A stretch of DNA of 64,000 bases from Ceratotherium simum simum (lineage: Eukaryota > Chordata > Mammalia > Perissodactyla > Rhinocerotidae), in contig NW_004454180.1 in the NCBI RefSeq assembly GCF_000283155.1, positions 22,418,726-22,482,725 of the forward strand, read 5' to 3'. How positions within the stretch are numbered: the first letter of the stretch is position 1; every line of letters begins with the position of its first letter. Below are positions 10,737-23,340 of the stretch, piece after piece. A model generated the notes under the pieces. It had not been told where the DNA came from. It saw only the letters and a program-made list of their open reading frames with translations, and did no database searches. Both the position numbers and the translations under genes were made by a program.

Positions 10737-12177
10737 TAGAGCATTAGGCTTCATATTTTTTAAGGGGAAAAATGTGCTTCTTGGCCCACCAACTTTGACT
10801 ACTCAATGCTCTCTTCTCAGATTTGACCTAAAACACTTTCTTTAGGGTTTTTAACACCTTTTTTCTATTTTTGCCTACAAGATAGCATATTCATGGTGGC
10901 CATTTTAGGTATAACCATAACTTGGCATTTTCTACTAGTGTAAATTGTAATCAGCCAGTAATTGAAGGTGTGTAGCCAGAGAAGATATTCTAGGCGGTAA
11001 GCCCATAATGAGGCCCGTTATATTCATCAGAGATAGATGAGTGAGCAGAAATTACTGCTCGAGAAAGCCATAGGATACATTCTATCTTAAGGAACCTTAA
11101 GGTCTCAGAGCAAGCTTGGTTTATCTGTGACGCTAACCATGTTGGATCTGCAAAAAAATATTTTCAGGTCTTCTGGATTAGAAATCATTCTTTGGGCCTG
11201 AGTGAAATTATTTTCACCTTGGCATAATTGCCCCCAAAGAAAATTGTGAATGTGGAGATATTTTCTTGAAATTTCCTTTGTTTCAAGGACTCTACTCTTC
11301 TAAACAAATCTTACAAAACCCCACAACTATCTAGGGAACTCCTTTGCTTTGCCCCATTTAAACCTTATCTTCTTTTAGAACAAGTCATTTTGATTTTTTT
11401 TCTCTCCTATCAGAACTATTCTAGCTGATGTCTAGTTGCATCAGATTCGTCTTAGTTATCTCATGTCGAGATTTCCATGTAAAGAGATGGAGCTGATAAA
11501 GGAAATGAGAAGAAATATTTGTTCAGTGAGCTTTTAGATACCTTTCATGTTGTGTCACAAGTAGCTATCTAGTGTGTTCCTTATTTAAGTCTAGAGAATG
11601 CACCAAATGCCGTACTTGCACTAGTAAGAGACACACACACGAGAAAATAAACCATCCTATGTTTCTATGGCTAATTGATCCCTTCTCCACTCTCCTCTTC
11701 CACAACAAAAACATTGCTGCTGCCAGCCTACCTTTTAACAGGTAGAGGGCTCCCTCCTGTGGGCAAGTAGCTGAAACGGTATCCATGGCAACAGACAACT
11801 CCAAACCATGACATCAAACACTGGCTGAGAAACCCCAAAGTTATATTAGAAGAAAAAAATAGAAAATTGAAGAGACTCTGGGAAAGAGAAAAGTGAACTT
11901 GGAAAAGAATGGTCATAGAGAATTTTTAAAAAATCAACAAAAGGATTGCTAGAAGGAAGAAGGAGACAGACAGGAGCAGACACGTGTACAGCAGTTAGAT
12001 AATGAGAAGGGAATGGAAGAGGACCAGGGAAGAGTGTGGTGACATGTTAACATAAGTATGTCATAAACTCTATTACCACGACACACTCAGTCATCCAAAC
12101 ACATGATGATAAACCTTTAGAAATATGAAAAAACTGATTGTTAATGCAACAAATACATTAAACATTTAAATACTGAC
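10737..12177. other. Unassigned sequence
   Basis: No recognised repeat in ~1.4 kb. Moderate base composition around 10960-11260. Minus-strand ORFs at 11565-11916 have no recognisable product. Confidence 0.45.
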
Positions 12178-12320
12178 CAACATTTGTATAATGCTCTCCA
12201 GGTTATGGACCACTGTCACATGTTAATCTGTCATATTTCCTCACATAAACTCAGAAGGACATATTCTTATTTTTATCATAGGTATTGTAGTCATTGTACT
12301 CATTTTACTGATAAGACTGA
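12178..12320 (-). mobile_element. MIR SINE, minus
   Basis: Reverse-orientation MIR text: 'ataatgctctccaggttatg', then 'cctcacataaactcag', then 'cattttactgataaga' (from the 'cattttacagatgagg' core). Confidence 0.6.
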
Positions 12321-12374
12321 TTACTAAGCATAATAGCAGTTTTTATTTTAAAAGTCATAAAAAGTGATAATCAT

Positions 12375-12445
12375 TATAGTCCTATTATGTGTCAGGAACT
12401 AGGCTCAAAATTTAGTAGATTATCTATTTAAATCCTTATGACAAG
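12375..12445 (-). mobile_element. MIR SINE fragment, minus
   Basis: 'cctattatgtgtcaggaact' followed by 'tatttaaatccttatgacaa' corresponds to the 3' half of MIR reversed. Short and diverged. Confidence 0.45.
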
Positions 12446-12479
12446 CTAATAAAGCAGAGCAAATGAAAAGAGTCATGAT

Positions 12480-13030
12480 AGAGGAGCATGTTTGGCATGT
12501 TTAACATCTAGCAAGGTCTGTAACTAGGAGTGAAGATTGGTGTGTAGCAGGAATATGAAGCCAGAGAAATAACAAGGGTTTAAAACATAGGGCCTTATAG
12601 GCCCTTGTAAGTTCTTTGTTTTACTCTGAGCAAGTGTAAAGTCTTTGAAGGGTTGTATGGAGAGTAGTGACATGATAGGATGTACATTTAAAAAAGAATC
12701 CTCTGCTATATGGAAAATAGAGTGTAGGCGTCCAGTATAGAAACAAGGGTACCAGTTAGAAGGGTACTAAAAAATCCTGATGAGCATAGATGGTACCTTG
12801 GACATGAGTGATTTTGGTGTAGGTGGAGACATATGATCATTTATATAACCAGATTTGCTGATGGATTAGATGTGAAGTATGAGAAGAAGAGAGAAGACCA
12901 TGATTACCTCAAAATTGTGGGCTTAAGTTCCTTGAAAAATAGAGTTGTCATTTACTGAGATGGGGAAGACAATGCAAAAAGCAGGTTTTAGGGAATCAAT
13001 AGTTAATGTGTTGACGTATTAACTAGCTCT
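12480..13030 (+). mobile_element. Ancient LINE 3'-UTR-type repeat (L1ME-like)
   Basis: Collinear matches to a widespread old mammalian repeat: 'cttataggcccttgtaagtt', 'tgacatgataggatgtacat', 'gatttgctgatggattagat', 'catttactgagatggggaag'. I recall this text from L1ME-type LINEs; the subfamily is unverified. A continuation may lie at 13570-13720. Confidence 0.5.
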
Positions 13031-13569
13031 TTACTAGACATATGTCTTAGTATGGGATGCCCAGAAATCAGAGCCTGGAGCAGAAGTTTATGTTAATATG
13101 CTTTAAGGAGTGCAGTGACTAGGAAGAGTGAGGGAAGAAAGGAGCAGGAACAAGGATCAGGTACATAACCGGTTGGCCACTATTGGATCAAGCAATCTCA
13201 CAGAACTTCCAACAGGTCATATGAAGTAGAGCACCACAGATGGGAAGGCCAGGAGGAGGAAAGAAAAAGAATTTAGCCAACAATTTCCTATCCACCCCTC
13301 TCACAGATTCACCTTGAGGATAATAATTACGCCACACATCCAAATTTTGTGTTTATGGGCACTAGACTGTGTTGGCTTATGCCCTAGTGACAGTAGGGAA
13401 GTCCTGGAGTGGAAAACAACGCATATCACTAAGGACATGGGGCAAAGCATTGTCTGGTTGGTTCCATGTGCAGTCTGTTGCCTCAGCTATTGACTGGATT
13501 AAGATCAAACTAATTTGTTAACCAGGGTAAAAGTGGAGAAACAATTGGCCAAGGCTCTGGATATAGTAA
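13031..13569. other. Unassigned insert within L1ME-like repeat
   Basis: About 540 bp with no family recognised, between two pieces that seem to belong to one older repeat. It may itself be an inserted element, but no terminal repeats or TSD were found. Confidence 0.35.
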
Positions 13570-13720
13570 AGGATGATAGGTTGTGAAACGAGACATTAGA
13601 GGCATCTATGTGATATTCAACTGCAGATAACAAATAGGAACTTGGGGAGATAGGGCTAGATACATAAACTCAAGACAGAGCGTGTAAATGGAAAAACTGA
13701 TAGATTTGACTACATAAACA
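13570..13720 (+). mobile_element. Possible continuation of L1ME-like repeat
   Basis: 'gaggcatctatgtgatattc' and 'gagatagggctagatacata' resemble the next part of the repeat at 12480-13030, in the same orientation. Confidence 0.35.
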
Positions 13721-14499
13721 TTAATCATTTCTCTAAGGTTAATGCAGTCAGAAAACAAAGAAAGGAGAGTGAGAAAAATATTCGAACAGATAATACAGAA
13801 TTTTAATTCCCTTCCTGTATAAAGAGGTCATATGAGTTAATTGAAAATGGAAAACAACCCCCAATAGAAAAAAAGAAGAATGAAATGAAAAAGAAACACA
13901 AATAGAAAATTAACATATGAAAAAAATCCCTTTCATAACCTCCCGGTGCATGTGTGGTGTTTTCAGTCTCAACATTTGAACCAAACAGCACAAATTACTT
14001 AAATGTTAGATTTTAGTTGAAGAAAACTATGTGCTTTTGTATTTATATACTCTATACAATATTACATGAAAAAACAATGAATTTATGATAGATTACTAGG
14101 CATGTTGGAAGTTATTTTCTAAAAAAATATCAAAGGAAAACCTTCATAGTTCTTTCTGTAATATATTTTTAAATAATTCCATGAGCAGCTTAATGGTATG
14201 TGTGTATATGTGTGTTGTTTTTGGTTACTGAATTCTCATAAAAGCTTTTAATCATGATCCTCAGAGATTTAAGTTTAAAAGACTTTGTTGGATAATGGCA
14301 TTCTACTTTGTCATTTCATTTTTCTCTTTGTTTCAAACTAAAATGTACGTAGCTTGGTCAAAACCACATTTTAAAATTGCAAACATAATGAAATTCAGCT
14401 CAGTTTAGTTCAATATTTATTGAGCATATGATATGTTTTTGCTTCAAAGTATTTTAGAAATCATGTCTGCCAAGAATTCTATAACTTAGGCCTTTGCTA
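13721..14499. other. Unassigned AT-rich sequence
   Basis: Nothing recognised. The minus-strand ORF 13803-13991 is F-rich, from an A-rich stretch. Confidence 0.5.
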
Positions 14500-14605
14500 C
14501 CAGCCGGGAGACAAGCCAGTAAATTACTTCACATCTCTGTACTTCAGTTTCCTCATCTATAAACTAGAAATAATACTAATACTCATCTCTAGACCTGGCA
14601 CAAAT
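14500..14605 (+). mobile_element. MIR SINE, plus
   Basis: 'agtaaattacttcacatctc', then 'cttcagtttcctcatctata', then 'aataatactaatactcatct' is the MIR 3' half with little gap. Confidence 0.7.
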
Positions 14606-14659
14606 AAAATACTATGAAAGTTTACAGCTTTGGATTTCTATAACATTTAAGGATAACGT

Positions 14660-14720
14660 ATGTGAATATATATATATAGTCATGTGTACATATATATATA
14701 CACACATGTATATACATACT
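14660..14720. repeat. (TA)n/(CA)n microsatellite
   Basis: Alternating TATATA and ACACAC blocks with a short dyad around 'catgtgtacatat'. Confidence 0.85.
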
Positions 14721-16658
14721 GTAAGCCTAGCACGTAAAAGATGCTCATTAAAGAATAACTTATTATGCTTTTCTGATTTGGGAATGGACCCCCTATGATA
14801 TCATATAGTATCTCAGTTAAAAGGCACTCTACTATGTAACAGGTGTTTTATAGTAAGGTAAACTAGCTCATTTCCTTCTGCCCTCCAGATGTACCCTTCC
14901 CATATTGGAAAGTTGAATAGTCTCCCTTGTGTTTCCTAAATTTTGGCCATCAGCTTCAAATAGACCAAGCATCGCCCACTCATTTTATTTGTGTAATGGG
15001 GACACAGGACACAATTGAGCCATCGAGGCTGTAGAGCTGTGTACTCATTATAAATATGGACTTACCCCCGCATGCTCATTTTATAAGATGATTCATATTT
15101 GGTCATTTTTTACTGCTTTGGATCTCTTTATGAGAAAGAAATCTTCCTAGAGTAAGAGAGAGTCAAAGTGTCGGAAAATACTAAGGGATTATTTTGAGTG
15201 CATTGTGGTGTGTGATTCAAATGTTCTTAGTTTTCCCCTTTCTCCAGGAATTTGTGGAGCCCTATTAAATAGAAATAACAATCATTTCAAAAGTAGAAGG
15301 AGGATATTCTTCACGTGTTGTGACACGCCAATGTGAAGACATGGAAACTGAAAGTTAATGAGGATTTAGGAATATATGTGGTCTTTATAGGCAAGAAGTA
15401 TCAGGGTATAATCATATGGCCAACAGAGGGCACTGAAGATTATTTTGGGCCTTGAGCAATGTAGCCTACTTTGGATTAATGAGAAATGACAGGGCACCGA
15501 CTTGGGAGATTTATCCATTATTGGGAATAGAAAAAAATACCACAGCAGGGGAGAATTGTGAGGATGCATGTATACAAAGCTAGACAAGAGAAGTGAAAGG
15601 ACTCCCCACTCGTTCATACATTAAAGAGATCCCCTTCCCATGGCTTTCTGAACTGGTAACGAAGGATTTCAGAGAAGATGATGTTCTTATAACTCCATGG
15701 GTAGGACCAGTGAAGTATTATTTCTTATTGTTATTGTGTCTCTAGGGAAACTGAAGTTTGGAGTGCCCCATTAAATGTGAATTACTTTTAGAAATCATGA
15801 ATTCTCTCATCTTCAGGCAGTTTACCTTTCTACTTTTATTCTTAAATGGTACCGCAGCATTCTTTCTGAATTATTACTCATTAAATTAAGGCAAACCTTG
15901 GGGATGGAAAAAATGAGAAGACTTTCTCTTATAGGTATATAAATCAAAACTCACTATTTTGGTTAAAAAATTAAGTCATGAGACAGATTTTTAAACTTTT
16001 CTAAAAAGACCTCATCCTTTCCGCAGGAAAAAAAGTTGGATTTGAAATTCAAAGGGTTTAGGACATAAAGAATAACAACTGAATGTGGTCATTCTTTCTT
16101 CTTTTAAACCTCATCTTGTGAGTCAGAATATTGAGCCAAATGAATGGTTATCAAGATTTGGTTCCTAACTGACTGCAGTGATTCAAACTGCATCATAAAG
16201 GTATTGACCAGATGCTTAGAGAGGACAATACGATGTCCAATACCTTGAGCTCACTCATCAGAGACATTTACTCAAAGGCTGCAGAGCCACTGTATCTAAG
16301 AAAAGCTCTTTAAAGTGTGTTGCTGTTTTCTTTTTCATGATGAGAGAGAAATTGTTGTCCAAATCAGATGAAGTTCAAAATACAATTGCTTACTGAAATA
16401 TCCATTGTTTAGTATCAGAATGACAAGTTTTAATGAATGGTCACATTTAGAAAATTATTTAATACATGCCTCCTATTTCTACATTAGTGCCTAAGAAGTA
16501 TATCATCTTGGGTTTCAAAGCAGATGAATAAAGTGACTTCAGCTCAGTGATGAATAGCATTTCTTTCCATAATACATTGAAAGGAATTTTACATCTTATA
16601 GATTTAATAAAGGGAAGGATATATTTGTGAAATAAGAGTAGGATTATGTGGCTGTAGG
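14721..16658. other. Unassigned sequence
   Basis: About 1.9 kb without a recognised repeat. Minus ORFs at 15366-15617 and 16459-16740 are F/L-rich translations of AT-rich DNA and not credible genes. Confidence 0.45.
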
Positions 16659-17072
16659 AGGCAGTGTTCTCTAGAGAAACAGAAAGATGTGAGAGAAATA
16701 TAAACATAAATATTGAGGAAATATTAAGGAATGGGGTCACCTAATGGTGGAGAGTGGCAAGTCCAAAATCTGCAGGGTAGGCTAACAGTCTGCAGACCCA
16801 GGAAAGAGCTGATGTTGCAGCTGGAGTCCAAAGGCAGTCTGCTGGCAGAATTCCCTTTTCCACAGTGGAGGGCAGTCTTTTTCTTCAGGCCTTCAACTGA
16901 TGGATAAAGCCCATCCACATTGTGGATGGTGAGCTGCTCTACTCAGTCTACTGATTTAAACGTTAACCTCATCTAAAAAACACCTTCACAGCAGCATCCA
17001 GATGTGTTTGACCACATATCTGAAAAACCACGGCATAGCCAAGTTAGCACAGAAAATTAAACATCATAATGG
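16659..17072 (-). mobile_element. Ancient interspersed repeat, minus (family not assigned)
   Basis: 'gttctctagagaaacag', 'gcaagtccaaaatctgcagg', 'gtctgctggcagaattccc', 'ggccttcaactgatggataa' and 'gccaagttagcacagaaaat' occur in the order of a very common mammalian repeat. That family is read in the opposite direction and ends in an LTR-like 'ctaataca'. It could be a MaLR-like LTR; name uncertain. Confidence 0.6.
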
Positions 17073-17774
17073 CCTTTATATATAACATAAAGACCTGCTC
17101 TGATTAATTAAGATCACTCAGTGGACAGCAAGAAACACACTGACCATAGTTTTTTAAAATTATTTCTTTCCAGAAAGTTTCAGAACTATTTCTTTCATGA
17201 AGATAATTCTTGGGGGTCAAAAATTGTGCCTCAACCATATTTTCAGTCTAGCTTTGTCACCAGTAAGTCACAATTGAATATTTGGCCAATCATCATTTCA
17301 TCAAATTTAGTAAAACCTTGCTTATACACAGAATCAAAATACTGCCATTATACTATTGAAGAAAACCACATTGTAGACTTTGGTAGTTTATGTCAGAATT
17401 ACAAAATACTTTAACATGCGCATCCCCCTAGTAATTATGTTGCTATTTCCCAGTTACAGAGATATACAGCAGAGTTCCTCAGAGAATACTCCATTAACCT
17501 CTACTTAGGAAAGGCATTAGTAGGAATTAAGTGAATAGAAAAGAGGTTCTGCAGTCAAATAAGTTTGGGAAACATTGATTAAATACTGTATCCTCCTTTA
17601 CTGCCTTACTCCTCCAGGCAATGTTAGTGTGCACTGTGAATTTTTTAATAAAAAGGGGCTATAATATGCTGCCATCTTATGTTGGTTTGTCTACTAAACA
17701 TTACCATTTTGTGGAATATCTTGGTGAATCAGTGTAGCAAGAATATATTTTGAAAAATGTTTCCTACTTTGGAA
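17073..17774. other. Unassigned AT-rich sequence
   Basis: Nothing recognised. A 97-codon plus ORF (17121-17414) lacks any motif. Confidence 0.45.
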
Positions 17775-18315
17775 ACATTCTTCTTTTTCAAAATGGTTTG
17801 AATATTCTCAGGTATTTGCATATCCAAATACATTTTTTCTTCAACAGACCCTGCTTCTGTTTTGATTGAGATTGCACGCAATTAACGTATAAATTTTGGG
17901 ACACTGGCAACTTAATATAGAGATTTTTTCCATGAACATGTCTCTCCAGCTATTTAGGTATTTTAAAATTTCTTTCGGCAATGTATAGTAGTCTTTGAAG
18001 GACAGAAATTGCACATTTTATATGTTAAATTTATTTATTTATATAAAATTAATTTATGCTCCCTGTAGCTGGTATTTTAAAAATTTCATTCCCTATTTGT
18101 TTGTTACCAATATATAGAAATGCACTTGACTTTAGGTGTTAACTTTGTATCTTGCCACTTTGTTTAATTCCTTCTTAATCCTTCTACTAGAGTACTACCA
18201 CTAATTAATACTACTAGAATTAAAGTACTTTATGTAGAGTGAGTCCTTAAGACTTTACGATAGAAATTGGGTTGCCTGTGATTAGAAACAATTTTACTTT
18301 CTCACTTTCTACCTA
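17775..18315 (-). mobile_element. L1 ORF2 fragment, minus
   Basis: Antisense L1 ORF2 text: 'gattgagattgcacgcaatt', 'ttgggacactggcaac', 'ccatgaacatgtctctccag', 'ttgtatcttgccactttg'. Diverged, short of both ends, non-coding. Confidence 0.75.
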
Positions 18316-18316
18316 T

Positions 18317-18351
18317 ACACAAACACACACACACACACACAAACACACACA
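18317..18351. repeat. (CA)n microsatellite
   Basis: Interrupted (CA)n tract at the edge of the L1 fragment. Confidence 0.9.
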
Positions 18352-19914
18352 GGTATATCTATGTCTATATATGTTTGTATAAATTATGGATTTCTCTCCT
18401 GGGCATACGTGGGCTCTCCTTACTATTCAAGGACCTGGAATGCTCAGATGGCTCTTTCTTGCTTACCCTGCTGATCCCTTGTTTTCTGAGTGAGCACTTA
18501 ATGAAGGCCTGTGGGAAATTGGTGATGGGTGGGTGCAAACGCCTTTTGGGCTTCAGACTCCTCTAGAATTTAAACATTCATGTTAGTTCACTCGCAACTT
18601 GCAACTGTTGTAAAAAATATTCAGCTGGTTTCTCCTGATTCCTGATAATGGCAACTTCCCCCTTTCTCACTGTTCTGCCAAAGAAGAAACAGCAGTGGGT
18701 CTCTTCTCTACTAGAAGGGGATCATTTTCTGGATTTTAATTCATTTAACTTTGCTTAGATTCTTAGAGCTTTTATAGATTTAAATAAATCTATCATTTTG
18801 TGGGTTATCTGTCTTATTCTGATTAGGGTGGAAGAAACATTCTTTTACAACTTACTACATTCAAAGCAGAAGCAGAATCATCCTTATTTGTATATGTCTA
18901 CTTGTTCTGTCAAAGGCCTTTATAGGCATGTTATCTCTGCAAAATCATGTCTTTCTTTCTCCTTAATTTCTACCAGTGATTTCTTTCTCATATAATTTTA
19001 TATAATAATAAAATATATATTTATATCGTTATAAAATAAAAATTTCAATGAGAAATTGGATGAAATGCTTGATATCATATTTTGTTATTCTTCATTAAAC
19101 TGCGAGGCACTTCAAAATGTATCCCATTATTATTGATAAAAGAATAGCATGTATCAGCAGAACATAATAGAGACTTTAGAAATAGTGCCACCATATATCT
19201 GAAATTAAGGTCACAAACTTGTTCATTTAATTCTTTAAGAAAATGTGAAGTGTTTAATATACTGGAAAAAAAAAAAAACTGGAACCCTGAATGTGGGAGC
19301 CTAGCATAGAAGAAAAAGGGAAAAAAGGAGAGAAAACCACTGTAAAATCCCTAACTATGACAAGATCATAATTTTGCAGTTGCTTAAAGTCGCATGTGTT
19401 TGTGCATGTACTAAAATTATGCTAAATGCATTGAGAATAAGAGTTATGGGGCTAAAATAAAAATTGAAGGACAATAGGAAGCTAGGGAAATCCAGTTTCG
19501 CATGAGTAAAAATGGAGTTTACACATATAAGAAGAAAGCTAAGAAAACAGAGCAAATACTTAGCAAACCCAGGATTCAAAACAGGCATCTGTGGTTTCAA
19601 ACTTCATTCCGTTTCCATGGCTCTGTACTCTGACAGAAATTGTGGAGTGGCACGCTATTAGAAAGATTCGTATCTGCCTAGGACAGTGACAAAGTCCACT
19701 CACAAGGTCTGAGGTAAGAAGATCTCCACTTGTAATGCTGGTTCTTTCCGGGTTCTGGGCAGGTGACTCCTCTCCACAGAGCTTCGACTACCTCACTCAG
19801 CTTCAACTCTCCACTGACTGAGGCCCCTAAGGCCCTGCCTCTAAGTATACCTGGCAGGAGTAAAAGGGGGAGAACCCAATCAACCTGAAATTCCTGCAGT
19901 TGGTAGCTCAAAAA

Positions 19915-19917
<3 letters not shown>
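18352..19917. other. Unassigned sequence
   Basis: No family recognised; the part around 18700-19000 may be more old L1 but I could not align it. Contains a run of A at 19266-19280. Confidence 0.4.

Positions 19918-19954
<37 letters not shown>
19918..19954. repeat. (GT)18 microsatellite, uninterrupted
   Basis: 37 bp of perfect alternating GT. The longest pure dinucleotide tract in the window, likely length-polymorphic. The minus ORF 19678-20130 crosses it and shows a THTHTH run, so it is an artefact. Confidence 0.95.
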
Positions 19955-19955
<1 letters not shown>

Positions 19956-21754
19956 TGGGAGGTGATATTCTTTCCACAGTCAAGAATATGAAATGATATA
20001 TACATATTAAGTCACTGGCAAAGCGGAAGGACTCCAGAAAATCTCTATATGAACTCCCAGGAGAAACAGCCTGGTTTAAAAGAGAGACTGAGGAGGAAAC
20101 CAGGAGGGGGACTTTGAGAGAGATTACCATTCTGATCCATGCAGGTAAATAGTCCTTTAGAACAGACTATCCTCAGATGGGGGACGTGCATCTGCAGCAT
20201 TATTAATCACAAGAGAGCTCTGATCTAGAAAAGTGGAACCCTGTTATTCTATGTAAAACAGTTGCCCACCCGTGTAACGACCGCTGTTAGACTCTCTCTC
20301 CTCCAGTGTAGCGCATTTTATTGCACCACAAACACTGCTCTGTTGCTGTGGATTTACTGCTGATGAGGGACACTGCAAGTGGAAGCCTTCATTTCTGAAG
20401 TCACGAGTTGCCCCCCCAAAAAAACTGCAGGTCTTCCAGTAGAAGTAAAGGTAGCAGGGATTTCTTAATTTCATCTCTCTGTCGTTTTTATTTGTTTTGT
20501 ATTTGTCATTGTTCTCACCCACTTGGAGAAGAAGATGGAATAGACGCAGAGGGAGCCTAGAAATCATCCATCTTGACTTTAGATTCTGCTTCTCATGACG
20601 GGAGAGTGGGATACAGTGTGCCCTACGCATATTTGTGCTCATGTGTGCTGGAGATTTAAGCTACCCTTTGCTGTTGTATTTTTAATGCAACGCCTTGTCG
20701 ATTGAGTACTAAAAGGCTGTAGTAGAAAAGATAGTTTTAATTAAAGTAACAAAAGAATTATTAAGACAGCATTTATGCATTCATTGTGTTGATTTAAAAT
20801 GTATGTACTATTTTTTGGAATTTTAGCGCAAACGAGGCATTTTAATGAATAAATTTACATTTAGAATTCATATAAAAGATGTAACAGTCAATACCTGCCC
20901 ACAGTAACACTTCGCATGTGGAGGCGAATCTTCCAGCAAAACCACTCTTTTGCTAGGAAAAGAAAATAATATACAAGGCAGGAAAACATGCAGAGTCTAT
21001 GGTATAGAAATGCAGCGAGTGTTTAAGGCAGCAGCAATTTCAAAAGGTTCATGCCTGGGTTTTGTTCCTAAGCACGTAGCAAAATCAGGCTGAACAGATG
21101 GAACCCCATATGCAGGGTGTCTAGTGATGTTCTATAATGTGCTGATATAAATTGTTTCCCTTTTACACATTTTAGCTAGCTGATAATCTTAAAAATCCCA
21201 GCTAATTGGGAAAAGAAAAAGAGTGTTTGTTCACTTTACAGTCTTATGGTCTTTTCTGATAGCAACATCAACATGTTTACCATGATTCCTATCATAGACT
21301 AGTCTGTGAGGTTAGGAAGTAAGAAAGGAAAGGAAAGAGGGGGAAAAAAGCCAGATACTTCAAAGTAGTTAGAGTCAAAAAGTTCAAGTGTTTTCTACCT
21401 GGGGAAAAATCAATTGCAAAGTTTGAGTTTACTTAGATGGTAAAATGATGTTGACTATTGGTTTTAAAAAATAAAATTTTTCTACCAGTTTTTGTCATTT
21501 TTGTTAAGTGGATGGAAAAACTTATTTTCGGTCAATACATGCAGAATTAATCTTTATAACTAATGAAAATTCAATAATCAAAGATAAATTTACTAGAAAA
21601 GCTCCAATTTCATACAGAGATGTTCTTTAGTGATTTTATTTTTTCTAAAGGAAGCAAAAGGAAAATTACTTAAGACCTTATAGAAAAGCTTACAAGGAGA
21701 AAAAAATTGTCTTTATATTCTTTAATCATCAATATTACTTTTGTGTACCTGCAC
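19955..21754. other. Unassigned sequence
   Basis: About 1.8 kb without recognised repeats. The minus ORF at 20244-20642 (132 codons) has no domain I recognise. Purine-rich stretch at about 21315-21352. Confidence 0.4.
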
Positions 21755-21945
21755 ACAGGCTGTGTGACCTTGAACAATTTACTTAAGCTCTGTCTCAGAT
21801 TCCTCGTCTACAAAGAAAGGATTATAATTATACTTATAATCATACTTATCTCATAGGGTTATTATGAGAATTAAATGAGTCCACACTTATAAATAACTTA
21901 GAACTACATCTGACATAGAATAAGTGTTCAGTGAATATCAGATAT
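21755..21945 (+). mobile_element. MIR SINE, plus (well preserved 3' two thirds)
   Basis: 'ggctgtgtgaccttgaacaa', 'gattcctcgtctacaaagaa', 'catagggttattatgagaat', 'taaatgagtccacactt' and 'agaataagtgttcagtgaat' follow the MIR consensus continuously. The best MIR in the window. Confidence 0.88.
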
Positions 21946-23194
21946 TACAATATAGATAGTACACTTTGTGGCTCACACCTTAGCCAAAATTGTCCCTGAT
22001 GGTTCCCCAAGATGGAGCTAGGTAGACATTTATTACCCCCACCTCTAAAAATTGTTTACTTTATTTAAATATTTTTCTCTAAATGTGATGCTCTTACTAT
22101 ATGGCAAATGTACCATGGGGCACCTGAAGTTACAAATTTGCATGGCGGTTTTGACATTGATCTTAGAACCTACCTGATTAGAGTCCATCCATGGTCTTGG
22201 CTTCCCTCATTATTTTGGTTAATGGAATGAAAACCATTCCATGTTTCTTCTGGGTTTTCTGGTCTTTTTAAGAAACTATTCTCTTCTCAAATTCAATCTT
22301 TTTTCCCCCAAATCTTGATGCCCTTCCAGTCTCTCCTGAATTTATTAAGTTAACATAATCTATTTCTTCTAGTTCCTCATGATGCCTTTCCCTTCCTCTT
22401 ACACAACAGATTCCTCCTGTGGTCAATACTTTTCGTGGAAAAGCCACAATTATTTCTATTTAATGATGAGCAAAATGAGGCTCAGAGAAGTCAAGTGTAC
22501 TTGTAAATTTGAATGTGGGCGTATTTTACTGGAAATTTGTGATTTTCATTACTGCTAAGACATCAATACAAGATTACAAAATGCTCTCCTATTCCAATAC
22601 CATAGAGAACAGAAAGGAGGAGAGACTGTTAGCTGTATTGTCAGGCAGCCCAGTATACTGGGATAGGCAAGTTATGTCTCCAAATCCCTCATTCCTTAAA
22701 ACCTTTTCTGGACAGTCTCACCTTTTTTCAGACAATGATATTGAAATCAAGATTAGGAAATGTAGCATTTTATCCTCTTTGCTTGCGTATGATAGGAAGA
22801 GTAGTTGATTCAAATTATTCAGAGGACTAAGACTTGAAAATCAATTGGGGATGCATATATTCAAACGATGGTTCCTGTTTTAATAAAAATGTAGAAGTAT
22901 CTTAGGAAGGCCAGCCATAATTTTCAGTCGGTCCCGGACAGGTAAAGGGTATGGGAAAGGAAAGAAATCCTTTACATTAATCATTATCCTTGAATCAAAA
23001 AGAAAAACTACAATATCCCAGTTTCTGTATTCTACAAGAAGTTGCAGTGATCCTAAACATTAAGAAAGAATAGGAGGAAATCATCTCTCATAAGAATTGA
23101 ACTACTTCCTACTGGAAATAATTACAAACACTTCTGAAAGGAGGGAACAATAATAATAAATAGGAATTTTTGTAGAATCTATTTATTCTCAAAC
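21946..23194. other. Unassigned sequence with one MIR scrap
   Basis: Unrecognised except 22440-22505. A 99-codon plus ORF (22509-22808) has no motif. Confidence 0.4.
22440..22505 (-). mobile_element. MIR core fragment, minus
   Basis: 'tgagcaaaatgaggctcaga' followed by 'gaagtcaagtg' is the reversed MIR core. Confidence 0.5.
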
Positions 23195-23340
23195 TATATA
23201 GCACATCAAATTTTTTCATAGAGCTTTTCAGAAACACAGATTCTTGGGCCACACCCCAAATCTAATGAATCAGAATTCTCATCTACTAATAATAATTGTG
23301 TACAACCAAGCTCTTGAAATACTGCTCTAGGCTATGAATT
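23195..23340 (+). mobile_element. MER5A-like hAT fragment
   Basis: 'gagcttttcagaaacacaga', 'cttgggccacaccccaaatc' and 'taatgaatcagaattctca' match the left and middle part of MER5A, a non-autonomous hAT-Charlie element. Terminal repeats are eroded. Confidence 0.6.

Noticed and set aside
19678..20130. 150-codon minus-strand ORF
   Set aside because: Runs through the (GT)18 tract, giving a THTHTH run; no other support.
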